Source: Arthrobotrys musiformis
Lineage: Eukaryota > Ascomycota > Orbiliomycetes > Orbiliales > Orbiliaceae
Direction of reading: 5' to 3'
Length of the DNA stretch: 64,000 nt
Assembly: GCA_036971715.1 (NCBI GenBank)
Contig: JAVHJL010000006.1
Span: 124,001-188,000 of the forward strand
Position 1 is the stretch's first letter. The number at the start of each line of letters is the position of its first letter. The notes under the pieces are model-generated. The model ran no database searches. It saw nothing but the letters and a program-made list of their open reading frames with translations, and was not told the DNA's origin. Shown piece after piece: positions 11,363 through 22,877 of this stretch. Made by a program: the position numbers and the translations under genes.

Positions 11363-11839
11363 GAGATACAGATAAGGAGCTGAGGTTGGTAGAAGAATAC
11401 GAACCTGAATATGAGGATGAAAGATGAAGGAGCATCTGAAGAAACACCTGAAGCTCTAGCAATGCTACTGGAGTATTCGCAATGCTCTATGAATGACAAC
11501 TAACGCCACCCACCCAGACAGGACCCGATTGCCCAATAACTTCCTACAAAAAAGCCATAACAAGATGCCCCATTCGAAGACCAAAACCCAAGTGCCCCCC
11601 CCTCGGCCCTTGATTTGATATATTGATCCATCCGAGTTTAAATGGTTAGGTAAAGCGCACGTGCACATCGCATATGCGGGCGCAAAAATCAAAAGCAAAA
11701 GTGATACATTACATTAAATGGAGACGGTCGGCCGATATATATAACAGCTGGGAATACTAAACAAAAAACGACCATTGCGAGAAGCACACATTTGCTATAG
11801 AAGCGATTTCACGAATCAAAAGACCGCTGGCGTATTGTA
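10943..11839. other. Intergenic region with poly(A) tract
   Basis: No credible gene in 897 nt. A 31-nt poly(A) run lies at 11330-11360. The upstream half should hold the promoter of the EXPERA gene and the downstream half the 3' UTR of the Ser-rich gene. Confidence 0.5.
11330..11360. repeat. Poly(A) tract, 31 nt
   Basis: Uninterrupted run of A on the plus strand; could be a homopolymer expansion or a retroposition tail, but no associated element is seen. Confidence 0.9.
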
Positions 11840-12508
11840 CTATATGTTCCTGAACAAATCGACGTCGAATGAAGACACAGATGCCTGTGGGAGGTCTGGG
11901 ATCTGAGGCGCTGGATCTTTCTTCACAACCTCTGTGGCTTTCTCTGCAATGGTAGGCTCTCTTTCTCTGGGTGTAGGCGGAGGTAAAGAGGCTTTGCGGC
12001 CGGAACTGGAACTAACAGATCTCTTGGAACTGTTCCTTCTGAAGCTGGAGAAGAAGCCTTTGCTGGATATTGACAGGGCTCTTTCGCTAGCAACATCCGA
12101 ATCCCGGTCCTTAAGGAAAGATGGCGAAGTGTTGGTGGGAGACTTGAGGGACATGATAGAAGCCTCGTCAGACTCCTTGTATGAACCCGATAGACTCATT
12201 TTAGATAAGAGCCTTCGTACAGATCCCGGCCTAGGGGACTGTGGGGACATGGGAGGGGAATTGGGCGACACCTGTAAGCTGGAGCTTGAGGGTTTATTTG
12301 TTAATCCGAGTTGGGTCTTCGGTTTCGCCGCCCTGCCCGACGCGTTGGAGCTGTCGTTGGAGGCATCGGTAGAGTTTTGATATCGCGACGGGGATCCCGG
12401 GCGTGAATGTGGAGGAGAGTCAGGGATATGGAAATCGGCTTTCAGATCGGCTGTCAACGAACCTCTTGACTCGAAGTTTAGGGGAGGGAGTTGTAGTTTA
12501 GAAGCCAT
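11840..12508 (-). CDS. Unrecognised Ser/Pro-rich protein
   Basis: A single 669-nt exon encodes 222 aa. I do not recognise the family. The composition is strongly Ser, Pro, Lys and Asp with few hydrophobic residues, so the protein is probably disordered. Possible phosphorylation or SH3-type stretches include PDSPPHSRPGSPSR (about 30-43) and NSPPMSPQSPRPGSVRRLL (about 82-100), the latter resembling proline-directed kinase sites followed by a basic patch. A second basic patch, FFSSFRRNSSKRS, lies near 150-165. The C-terminus DVDLFRNI is hydrophobic/acidic. The ATG at 12508 is the first in the frame. Length, uniform frame and lack of repeats favour a real gene; function unknown. Confidence 0.7.
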   Translation of the reverse strand: MASKLQLPPLNFESRGSLTADLKADFHIPDSPPHSRPGSPSRYQNSTDASNDSSNASGRAAKPKTQLGLTNKPSSSSLQVSPNSPPMSPQSPRPGSVRRLLSKMSLSGSYKESDEASIMSLKSPTNTSPSFLKDRDSDVASERALSISSKGFFSSFRRNSSKRSVSSSSGRKASLPPPTPREREPTIAEKATEVVKKDPAPQIPDLPQASVSSFDVDLFRNI

Positions 12509-13207
12509 TGCCGAATAGGGATATGAATAATTATATAAAAGGTAGCGACGAGAGCTTGTGTTTGCATGGGCTGGATTTGAAGCTCTGCTTTTTCTCTTTG
12601 TCTCTTTCTCTCTGCCTGTCTATGTCGACCTAAGATCCAAATCCTAGGTTCATGTGCAGTTCCTAAAGAGAGTTCGCAGTCGCAGTCGCAGCGCTAGTCT
12701 GGGTCCAGTCCGAGTGTATTCAAAAGTCTCGAATTTGTAGAGGGATGATGATGGTGATGATAAGAGGAACCGAATGAATAATGGGCGGGCGGTGGTAATT
12801 AATGGTGATGGCGGTGATAATGGGCCGGACGATGGTCTGATCAGGGGGCTAGGCTCACAATGGCCTTGGTTCCACTGGCGAGCGGACCGCCCACTTAAAG
12901 TACTCTGAAGCATGCCGCGTCGCACTCGATTGATTCATTGATTGTTTCTCGCGTGGGCGCCAACCCGCCTAGCTAAGTACCTCTTAGTCAAGCAGTCAAC
13001 ATGCACGATTACCTACATGCTGCATATCTGAATACTTACCTGACTGACATGCACATTCCTCCAACCAAGCACATGCGTCCCACCGGCCCCCAAGCATTTC
13101 AACCATCGCCGTCATTGCATCGCCGATGCGTACATGTCTGTGCGTGTATTGTACGTTGCTTACCCAAGTAGGTGTTACCTAAGTATGGAGTAGGAGGCAA
13201 AGGAAAA

Positions 13208-13282
<75 letters not shown>

Positions 13283-13388
13283 CAAGGAGGAAAAAGGATG
13301 TCGTTGGGGAGGGTCTGTTGGAAAATAAACTAAGTGCTTGCTGCTCGATCTAGGACCAGTCCATTCCTCGACCCGCGCCGCCACAACG
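12509..13388. promoter_or_regulatory. Divergent promoter region upstream of MEC1
   Basis: 880 nt between the Ser-rich gene (minus) and MEC1 (plus). It contains ATG/GTGATG-rich DNA, TACCTA words (about 12968-13050 and 13165-13185) and a long GAT repeat (13208-13281). A stretch at 13031-13041 resembles the U1 RNA 5' end but nothing else of U1 is present. Confidence 0.5.
13208..13281. repeat. (GAT)n microsatellite, about 24 units
   Basis: A perfect trinucleotide run about 110 nt upstream of the MEC1 start codon. It creates a long Ile-rich open frame on the minus strand that I regard as an artefact. Confidence 0.92.
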
Positions 13389-16300
13389 ATGTCTTCCCAG
13401 GTCTCAAATGCCCCGCAGGGTACCCTCCTCGCCCAGGCCATTCGCCGGAATCTAGGCTCCGAGGGCCCCAGCACCCAGATCGGGACCACCGATAAAAATA
13501 TTCTTGAACAAGTCCTCGCAATATACCGTCCCGAACAAACAAGCACCAGCGATTGCTCCTCCAAGGATGCACTCACCTGTCCAACCGATAACGAAGATGT
13601 TAACTTCAATCTCGTCCAAAGTGTCGTCCAGCACGGCCTGTACAATGAAGACCCTTTCCTTACAACGGAATCGCGTCTGTCTATATCTAAGGACTGCCTC
13701 GCCATAATTCGACTGGTCACTCAAACCACACCCAGGATTCTCATACGTCCCCTGGGCTCTAATGGCAGTCCCTGGGATTCAGGCTCCTTTGGAATCCCTG
13801 CGTGGGTCTGGCTATTCCAGCGCATCTTGCCGCTGCTTTGCCAAACTCGGATGGCTTCTCTTCGGCGGGAAATGGTAGAAACGCTTTCGATCACCCTGTC
13901 CGAACTTGGACGCCAAACAACCGGCGGAGATCATTTCGGCCACGCTCGGGCGTACTTGAAGTCATGTGTAGACGGTATGCCCAACATGAAATGCTGTAGT
14001 TGAATCTCGCCGATGTCGACCGGGCCTAATTTTAATTTCAAAAGGCGTCGTTGAAAGATTTAGGTCGGATATCAAGTCGACGCTCAAGAAATCGTTCCTT
14101 ATCATACTTCCGAACGCCAGATTCGTCTTGCCTGAGAGCCAAACCCAGTCCGAGTTAGCAAACTCTGCAGCGTGGTGCTTCACAATCAGCGACCCCGTCG
14201 AGGCTTGTTCACTCGCTATCCAAGTGTCTCTCGCCATCTCTAAGGTCGGGCTAGCCCATCACGCCGCACAGGTTAGCAAACCGAGCTCAGACCTCTCAGC
14301 TGCTATGCTTGCAGGTTTAATCCAAATCTGCCAAAGGCTTAAATCATGGAGTGCGGTTCCTATCAGGAGCAGGTTGTCAGTACAGCTATACAAGCAGATC
14401 CTAGAGGCATTAGCAGAGATCATTAGCCATGATAACCTAGAAGCAAATCAACCAGTTTTCAAACTCATTCAAAGGCTAAGCACGGTGTCAGTACAAGCGC
14501 TTCTCTATCACCCGGTTTCTGAGATCGATCAGGAAACTGAAATATCTTTATCCGCACTACTCTTATTGCTTCTACGGTTTGCAGAAAGTTCCAATGTTTT
14601 GAGAATAAGCTTGTCGCACGATCTAGTTCCTTGCATCAGGAGTATACTTCAGGATTCACTCAAGTGGCAAGCAAGACATCGGGACCTTAGAGTACGAAGC
14701 CTCGATATGCGGGAGCGCCGTCCCAATTGTTACATTTCAATGCTAATTGTTGCTATAGGTCACCATCCTGAAATTCGCCATGATTTGCTCCGACGACTAT
14801 GCGTTTCATCAAATGCTACAATCTAACCTCCAACTTGTCGCAGGCTCTGAATGGCAGTTTCAAAGCCCAGTTTTGCAGTTTCTCTACATACAGCTGCCCT
14901 CCACCCAAAAATCTCATGCGTCCTCACTTGAGTCTAAATTCGAAAACATCGACGGCCCGAGGAAGAAAAGGAAAATAGACACAGGTATCTCAAATCCCAG
15001 CTCTCAACTCAGACGGGAGTCGATATCAAGAATATATTCGAAGTTTGGCAGCCAGCCAAGTAAGGACTTGGCGGGCCTATGCTCTATCGCTGCGTAAGAA
15101 CTTCTGAAATGTCAATCTTCATATTTTAATTTGGAGCTAAAAGGGCTTTAGGGATGGATTTGGCAAACTCTCAATTGAGGAGCAGTCCGACGTCTTCTAC
15201 GAAGTTGGCTTATTAACTTGCTTACCAATCCATAAAACACCAGAGCAAGAGACGGTGCCCGCGACCACACAATCGGGACGTTCCCCATGCGTGGTATGCG
15301 ATGCTGCTAGGCACACAGGGGAGCCCGGAGCCTCCAGCTGTCAGTTGGGCGAGTTGATACGGGTGTTTACGGCTATCCAAAAATCCGGCGGGTTCTTGCA
15401 GAGTAGCGATGTGCGAGTGTCTGGAATGCAAGCCATGCGGAAACTGGTGAGGCATGAGCCGGGTGTCCTATACGACCGTTTCACCGGTCATCCGTTCGGC
15501 CAGTGGTGCCTCCAGGCTTTAAGAAGTTCAAACCGGGACCTCAGAATGTTAGCAGTGTAAGGCAACGTTCTATTTATGTCATCTCTGTTTTGGTTATTTT
15601 GATTCTTACTTTGCCTACACTACAGGATAACCCTCCCACACTTCCCGATTTTTGCGGCCCACGACGAAAGTTCGATAGCGGAACGTACTGCTTGCCTGCT
15701 CAAGGTCCGTGAGATATCTTCTGTATCTGATGACACCACGCAAGAAACCTGCATTATTGCTTGGGGGAGGATGTCGAGGTAAATTCCTTTCTCTTTGAAT
15801 ATTTATATTCCAATCTAACCAGTTGACTAGGATTCTTGAGGAGGAGGACCTCCACCTCGCCTTAGGTTTGCTACTAGGATACTTAGGGCACACCAATACC
15901 TATCTTGCAGCGGTTGCTTATAATGAGGTACATACCATTTCCCACTTCCTTTGTTTAAACGTCACTCATAAACCGTTCACCTAGATTGAATCCGTGGCCC
16001 AAGCAAAAAAGCTATCGATGTCGACACTGTTGGGGCAATTTTGGAGAGACTTAAGCGTGATGGTTGTGAGCCTCCTCAAAACAAAGCCACAGGTAATACA
16101 AGGTGTCTCTACCCTCCTAGGAATACCTACACAAGAATTCCTTTCCAATACTATTTCGTACACACTACCGCATATGGTCCTCAACCGCAAGTTGGATATT
16201 CTTGAGAACTTGGTCCTAGCCTATAATAGCTGTAGGAAAGGCGAGATGGAGTCCGTTTTTCAAGTGTGTATGCACCACATAACATCAATTTTGGGACTTA

Positions 16301-19300
16301 TTCTTGTCCAGCGGCACGACGACATTGAGGAGCATACCATGTCCCTACTTCGACATGCGGACCCGACGTTTCGAAGGCTGGATTTTTCGGAGTTGATTAA
16401 GGCAGACCCGATTGCTATTATGGCAGAGACAATCCGTTGTTACGCCGTACTAAACCCAGAAGCCAAACCAAATGTAAGTCGTTTCCCAACATTAATCGTA
16501 CAAGGGGTAGTTCTCACTCACGCCCCCCAGGCCCAAAAAGCCATCAAAAAGATTGCCACAGTATGCTACAGAAAACCAGTCGGCGCAAAGAAGGAAAGGA
16601 ATCCGGACATGTTACATGCGTTCTTCGAGGTCCATGTTCTGGGAATCATCGCCCAGTACTCCGAGGTCCTGTTCAGTCTTCGAGCCAAACATTCCCTAAC
16701 CGAGAAACGGCGTAATCTCAAAGCAATTGAAGATATGATAAAGCTAGGGAGGGGGGGGCTAGTAAATGGATTACCTCAGGTAGTCCTATAATTGATTTAC
16801 CATAAACGTGCCTCGCTTACTAACTGGTGGTAAATTTTATAGCTCTCCGCTTGCTTGTCTTCAGCCTTAGAGATACAAGGGTTGCAGGAGACGACACTCG
16901 CTGTATGGTATGCACTGGTGACTGACATTCCTTCAAGGGATATCGCACCGTACTTTCCAGTTGTGCTGTGCCTCTTGATCAAATCTTGGGCCGAGTTCGG
17001 CGAACCTTCGAAACGATTGAGTAGATCGCTTCTTTCGCAAATATTTGAGGTACATAAGACGATATTACAAGACGAGGCAGATTCACTTCCGTCAATGAGT
17101 GTTATCCCGGAGTTTGAACACTACGAGAAGATTCTTTCCGTGTCGAGAAACAAAGATCTGAAGGAACGGCTCCGAATCCTGACCGCTAGAAGCACCCATG
17201 AAAACCCGCTGGTTGTTGAACGGGCCTTGGTCGAGTTGAGAGGCTACCTCGAAACGAACGAAAATTTTATTAGAGACATCACGAATGACGAAATACCCGA
17301 TTCCGTCGTCGCTGAGGTCATACGCAATTTGCTTGATGTCTGCGTGAAACATGGCCAGTCCACAAATTCCATAGCAAAACTCGCGTCCGAATGCCTAGGT
17401 ATTATAGGGGCGGTGGATCCTAACCGTATCGAAAATCCGAGGAGACAGGATGATTTGATGATTTTGCATAACTTCGGGAGAACGGAGGAAAGCATACAGT
17501 TCGCTCATTTCTTGCTCGAACACCATCTCGTCAAGGCTTTTTTGTCGGCAACGGATACCCGTGCCCAAGGATTTCTTTCGTTTGCAATGCAAGAGCTATT
17601 GAAATTCTGTGGATTTAGTCCCGAGGTTTTGATCAAACAAAATGCAGACTTCACAGTTGCCCCAGGCCAAACGCGATGGAGGGACTTTTCAGTTACTGCA
17701 AGAAATGTTCTTTCACCCTACTTAAGTTCGAAATACATCCTATCAACCGCCGCGATGAGCCATAAATCAACTTACCCAATATTTTCGGCGACTAAATCAT
17801 ATCGAGAATGGTTGACCGAGTTCCTCCTTGATCTTCTCCCGAAGGCCCAGGGGATTCACACAAAAACTCTCTTCGCAGAGATAATAAGCAAAATTGTGAA
17901 AGGGCAGGACTTATCGATCCTCAATTTTATTCTGCCTTATATTGTGCTACATATCGTTATTAGCGGCACTACTAAAGACAAAAACAATATCTGCCTCGAA
18001 TTAGTTTCGATCCTCCAGCATGAAATGTTGGCAGATAGAAACCAGGAATTCGAAGTGGTCAAGAGATGTAGTGAGGTAGGTCTAATTCACACATTAAATA
18101 GAAGCTGCAATTCTAATATTTCTTAGAGTGTTTTCATGTTGGTCGACCACATGTCGAAATGGATACGAGAGAGGCGTCGATATAACGCCGGTGCGGCCGC
18201 CCATATGGCACGTCAGCTATCACGTCAGCAGCCCGAATTCGTAGATCAGGGCCCCGACGATTCCATTGCGTCTGTGGAGGAATTATTGTCCAAGCTTCCC
18301 CCGAAACTGATTGGCGAGCGGTCTATCCAATGTCAGTCATATTCTCGAGCACTGTTCTATTGGGAGCAGTATATGAGAAAATGCCGCAGCGAGCAGACCA
18401 ACATGGAGGCTCTGTACACCCAAATGCAATCTATTTACTCCGAAATTGATGAGCCTGATGGAATTGAAGGAATTTCTACAAAACTGAGTGTGGTTAATAT
18501 TGAACAGCAAATATTAGAACATCGCAAGGCTGGAAGGTGGTTGGCGGTGCAAAGTTGGTATGAGCACTTGCTGAAAGAAAAACCAACGGACATGGACCTA
18601 CAATATGGATTACTTTCAAGCCTGAAAGAGTCCGGTCAGCATGGTAATTATACCCCGCTCATTCACAAATTGGCAAGGATTCAGGCTTATCAGTGGGTTA
18701 GAAACGCTCCTGGCACACATGGAACCCATCCTTAACTTTCATAGTTCACTCCTATATCGCGTGTTAGGTTTCGGAATCGAATCATCTTGGAGATCTCTTA
18801 ATTGGGACAAACTAGAAGTGTTGCTTCAACGATGTCCAGATCAAACTTCATTCGATGTTACGATTGGACGCACAATCAATGCCTTCCGAATTGGTGACAT
18901 GAAGTCTCTGGAAAGTATTATTCATGCCGGACGGGACCAGCTAGTACGGTCAATGACAATATCTGGCACGAACTCAATACGATCGTCCCACGAAATGCTA
19001 TTTCAATTTCAAGTTTTGACGGAATGTCAATATATCACTTCAGCCATTCAAGAAGGGTCTATCGATGGCGCCGGTTTCAAACGTAACATGGATGCGAGGC
19101 TAACGTTGTTAGGGCCGTCACATCGTGAAAAACAATATATCTTGGCCCTTCGCCGTGCCCTTCTATCCTTATGCCGGTAAGGTTTAATTTAAGTGGTCCT
19201 ATTGAAAATTGAATCCTTATTAAAATCGTTCTTTAGTGGATTCGACGGCTTTACGCAACCATATATTTCCTCATTGTGGCTTACGACAGCGAAACTCGCA

Positions 19301-22126
19301 CGGAAGAAGAAAGATTATCATCAAGCCTTTACCGCGATCCTGAATTCGAATGACGGTCAAAATGGTCCCATAGAACAAGCTAAACTAGCCTGGGATGAAG
19401 GTCGACATCGGAGGGCCATCAAATTGCTCGAGAACGCAATAGAGACAAATGCATTCGAAACTGTTTTACCGACTACAGACTCCTTCCAGGATCTCGATGT
19501 TTCCGAGGCCCGGAAAAGGCACCCTCAAAGTTCGGCCAAGGCGAGGGTAGGGTTTTCTAAAATATTAATTATCACAATTTCTTTCTAACAGAGCCCAATA
19601 GGCCATGCTTCTATGGGCAAGATGGATGGATAGTGCCGGTCAAATTCAATCAAAGATTCTTGTCAACAAATTTCGAGAGGTTGCTAACTCCTACGCACGG
19701 TAAGTAGGTCCTCGCCTTAAATACTTTGGGAATACTTCTAAATCGTGTACAGTTGGGAGAAAGGCCACTTCTATCTGGGGCGACACTATAACAATATTCT
19801 CAAAACCGAAAGAGCCCTGCCGCTTACGAGGCGTACAGAGAACCTGTATGTACTTTCCCTACACGAATCCCGAGATTTTGCTAACCTAGCATCAGCCTCA
19901 TCGGCGAAAATGTTAAGTTAGTGTGCACCAACTATATGAGGGCAATGATGTACGGGACAAGATATATTTTTCAAACGCTCCCGCAATTCCTAAACTTGTG
20001 GTTGGATTTTGGTCTCGAATCCGAATCACCATTTGAACCCGAGATTGGAGTCGAGTACGTTAGTTTCCAGAGTACTGTTGGCTATTCCCAGGCTAATTCT
20101 AATACGAACCTAGGGAGTTCCGGAACCACCTTGCAGCGCGGCGACAAAATGAGATTACCGACTTGCTAAACCAAATAAAAAGAGGATGCCTTCACAACAT
20201 CCCTACTTTCGTGTTCCTGTCCGCGCTCCCACAGATAATGTCCCGGATCGGGATCCAGAGCGAGAGCACATGGGTAGTTCTGGAAAAGATTATTTTGAGA
20301 ATTCTGATAACATACCCGCAACATACCATGTGGTCTATACTCGCCGTTTTCAAATCTGGGCAAGTTGACAGAAGGAACAGGGCCAACAAAATCTTGATTA
20401 GACTCAAGGTAGTTCTTCCCACAAAATTAGGAGTGAACTGGCTGACAGTGTGACACAGACCGAAAAGGCTACGAACGTTGATTTAAAAACATTTATTATT
20501 GCTGCTCAGAAATTAGTCCAAGAACTCCTAGCGCTATCCAACTTCGAGATAAAGGGCAAGCCGAGCCATGTCAGTCTTCGGGATGATTTAAACTTTCAGC
20601 ACAATGTTGCACCGGTAGCACTTATTATACCTGTTCAATCGGCTCTAACAGTCTCCTTTCCTGCTGATGGCCTGACCCCCAAATCCGGCCACAACCCTTT
20701 TTCTAGAGACCAGGCCACGATTTCTAGTAAGTCCGCTGCATTCAGTCGCTAGCCTCCATTATTCCTAACCCACCCATTCTTAGAATTCGAGGATGAGGCC
20801 GACGTGATGAGTTCGCTCCAAAAGCCCCGGAAAATTACAATAATTGGCAGTGATGGCCGCCGTTACCCGTTGATGTGTAAACCAAAGGATGATTTACGGA
20901 AGGATGCTCGCCTGATGGAATTCAACACTATCATAAACCGTCTATTAAAGAAAGACGACGAATCAAGCAGAAGACAATTACGTATGACGTTTATCACTCC
21001 CCTTGGTCAGTTTGATTTCTAACTCTCCTTCTATAGAGATTCGCACGTACGCCGTGACACCGTTAAACGAAGAATGCGGGCTGATTGAATGGGTGAACAA
21101 TCTTCGTCCTTTGAGAGACATCCTCCTCAGATCATACAGGGCCAAGAATATCTCCGTTAATGTAAGCTACTTGAATTTTTTTTTTCAGCAAGTATATTCG
21201 CATACTTTGAAGGTCTCTATTAACACCTAGAAACAGTACGCAGAAATTCGTGTTCTGTTAGATGATGCATGCTCGAGCCCTTCAAAGTACCATAGATTTA
21301 ATGATGTGATCGTCGCACGGTATCTTGTTCCAATCCCACAGTCTTACCAGCGAAGAAATACGCTCATTAGGTGTATAGGTTTCCCGCCGTATTTCACGAA
21401 TGGTTTGTCGAACTCTTTCCGGAGCCCGAGTCGTGGTTCGCAGCAAGATTATCATACGTCAGGACCACCGCTGTCATATCAATGGTTGGATATGTATTAG
21501 GTCTAGGCGACCGACACGGCGAGAACATTCTCTACGACGAGTTGACAGGGGAGACGCAGCATGTCGACTTCAATTGCCTCTTTGATAAAGGCCTTACCTT
21601 TGAAAAACCTGAGCGCGTGCCTTTCCGACTAACTCAGAATATGGTCGATGCAATGGGCTTAACTGGTTACGAAGGACCATTCCGGCGGTCATCCGAGATT
21701 GTTATGCGTATCCTGAGGCAGAACGAAGAAAGTTTAATGACCGTAGTCGAAACATTTCTCCACGATCCCTTGGTCGAGTGGTTAGCGGTTAAGAAGGTAA
21801 AAGATTTCAATAAGATCCTTGAAGCATAAGCTAAAATTGGTCAATAGCGCCGTGCCACATACCCGAGTAAGGCTCCTGACAATCCAAAAGATGTTTTGGA
21901 AGGTATTGAAAACAAATTGAGAGGATTGCATGCTGGAGACCCCGTCCCTCTCTCTGTAGAAGGACAGGTCCAGGAACTCATCCAGCAGGCCGTCAGTACT
22001 GATAATCTCGTTCAGATGTAAGTGATTCCGTCTTCTACAATTTCTTTAAAGGTCAGAGGTATTTATTTACATGCATTGACATCTTTTAATCGGTGTAGGT
22101 ATATCGGGTGGTGCGCATATTTCTAA
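13389..22126 (+). CDS. MEC1: ATR/Mec1 checkpoint kinase (UvsB type)
   Basis: Twenty-three exons encode 2476 aa. Introns: 13975-14044, 14692-14758, 15094-15151, 15557-15625, 15779-15830, 15928-15984, 16474-16530, 16780-16842, 18076-18126, 18644-18701, 19177-19236, 19547-19601, 19700-19752, 19846-19895, 20055-20113, 20409-20458, 20727-20783, 20982-21036, 21162-21236, 21320-21378, 21797-21847, 22018-22098. This PI3K-like Ser/Thr kinase senses RPA-coated single-stranded DNA and triggers the DNA-damage and replication checkpoint. HEAT-type helices fill the first two thirds; the FAT region includes LKESGQHETLLAH and LVCTNYMRAMMYGTRYIFQT. The kinase has RKITIIGSDGRRYPLMCK (about 2145), LGLGDRHGENILYDE (about 2315) and HVDFNCLFDKG, the ATR-type catalytic and DFN motifs. 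It ends with the FATC tail MYIGWCAYF. Length matches fungal ATR. Every junction keeps frame. Confidence 0.95.
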
Positions 22127-22877
22127 ACGCCCACCTTGATCAGTGCAACATTGCTTTCTACAGCGGACATTGGCCGCCAATCAGCCCTAGGTCAATATAA
22201 ATGATGCTCGGTTGATTTGACTTTCGATAGGACTGGCCCTGAACCATCGTTTATTTGTGCTGCACATTTCTGTGCATGTTAATTGAAAGGCCCGTAGATG
22301 CATCACCAGGTGAATAGAATCATGATTGCGACAAACCCCGTTTAAGAAATACCTCCCTCGACTGAGAAAGAGAATTTCATGTAAATGTGAGCGGCTAAGG
22401 TTTACTTGTATTTATTCCCCTAAGCTAAGCTATACAATATATTCAGCAAGGAACTTCTTATGTAGTACTTATACATAGTGTGCAATCAGCACTCGTGTAC
22501 ACGTGCCATTTTAACCAACTATGTACCTATGTAATATGTGCACATTTCTCATGCACGAAGGTGTCACACTGGCCCTCAACCGTGTGTGTTCCCGTCGAAG
22601 CTTCGTGTCTCCAGCCAACAGCGGAAAGTTAACGAGCAATTCAAACGGTTAGCTCCCAGCTGGCGCAGTATATATATTTGGGATCGAGCTCCTTCCTGGT
22701 TGAGCGCGAGCGTGTCGTACCTTAAGCTTGTATACCACACAGCCGTCCGAAACCTCAAAAATAACAATCATCGCCGGAAAACGAATCAAAATTTTAAAGG
22801 ACTCTCGGGAACAATATCCCCTCGCCCTCTCTCCTATTATCGTCTCGAGTGCGATTAGAAACACCAACCAGCCAGCC
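22127..22877. other. Intergenic region MEC1/ISN1
   Basis: 751 nt between two plus-strand genes. I find no gene, repeat or RNA. It should contain the MEC1 3' UTR and ISN1 promoter. Confidence 0.55.

Noticed and set aside
13028..13045. U1 snRNA 5' end (ATACTTACCTG)
   Set aside because: The word is part of the widespread ACTTACCT repeat family; no U1 stem-loops or Sm site follow.
13175..13720. Minus-strand open frame of 181 codons upstream of MEC1
   Set aside because: It runs antisense to MEC1 exon 1 and through the GAT repeat, giving a poly-Ile tract; no family match.
18600..18740. Apparent frameshift in MEC1
   Set aside because: The frame changes here and the first intron tried (34 nt) was implausible, but GTAATT at 18644 with acceptor GGGTTAG at 18701 removes 58 nt and restores LKESGQHETLLAH, so no lesion is needed.
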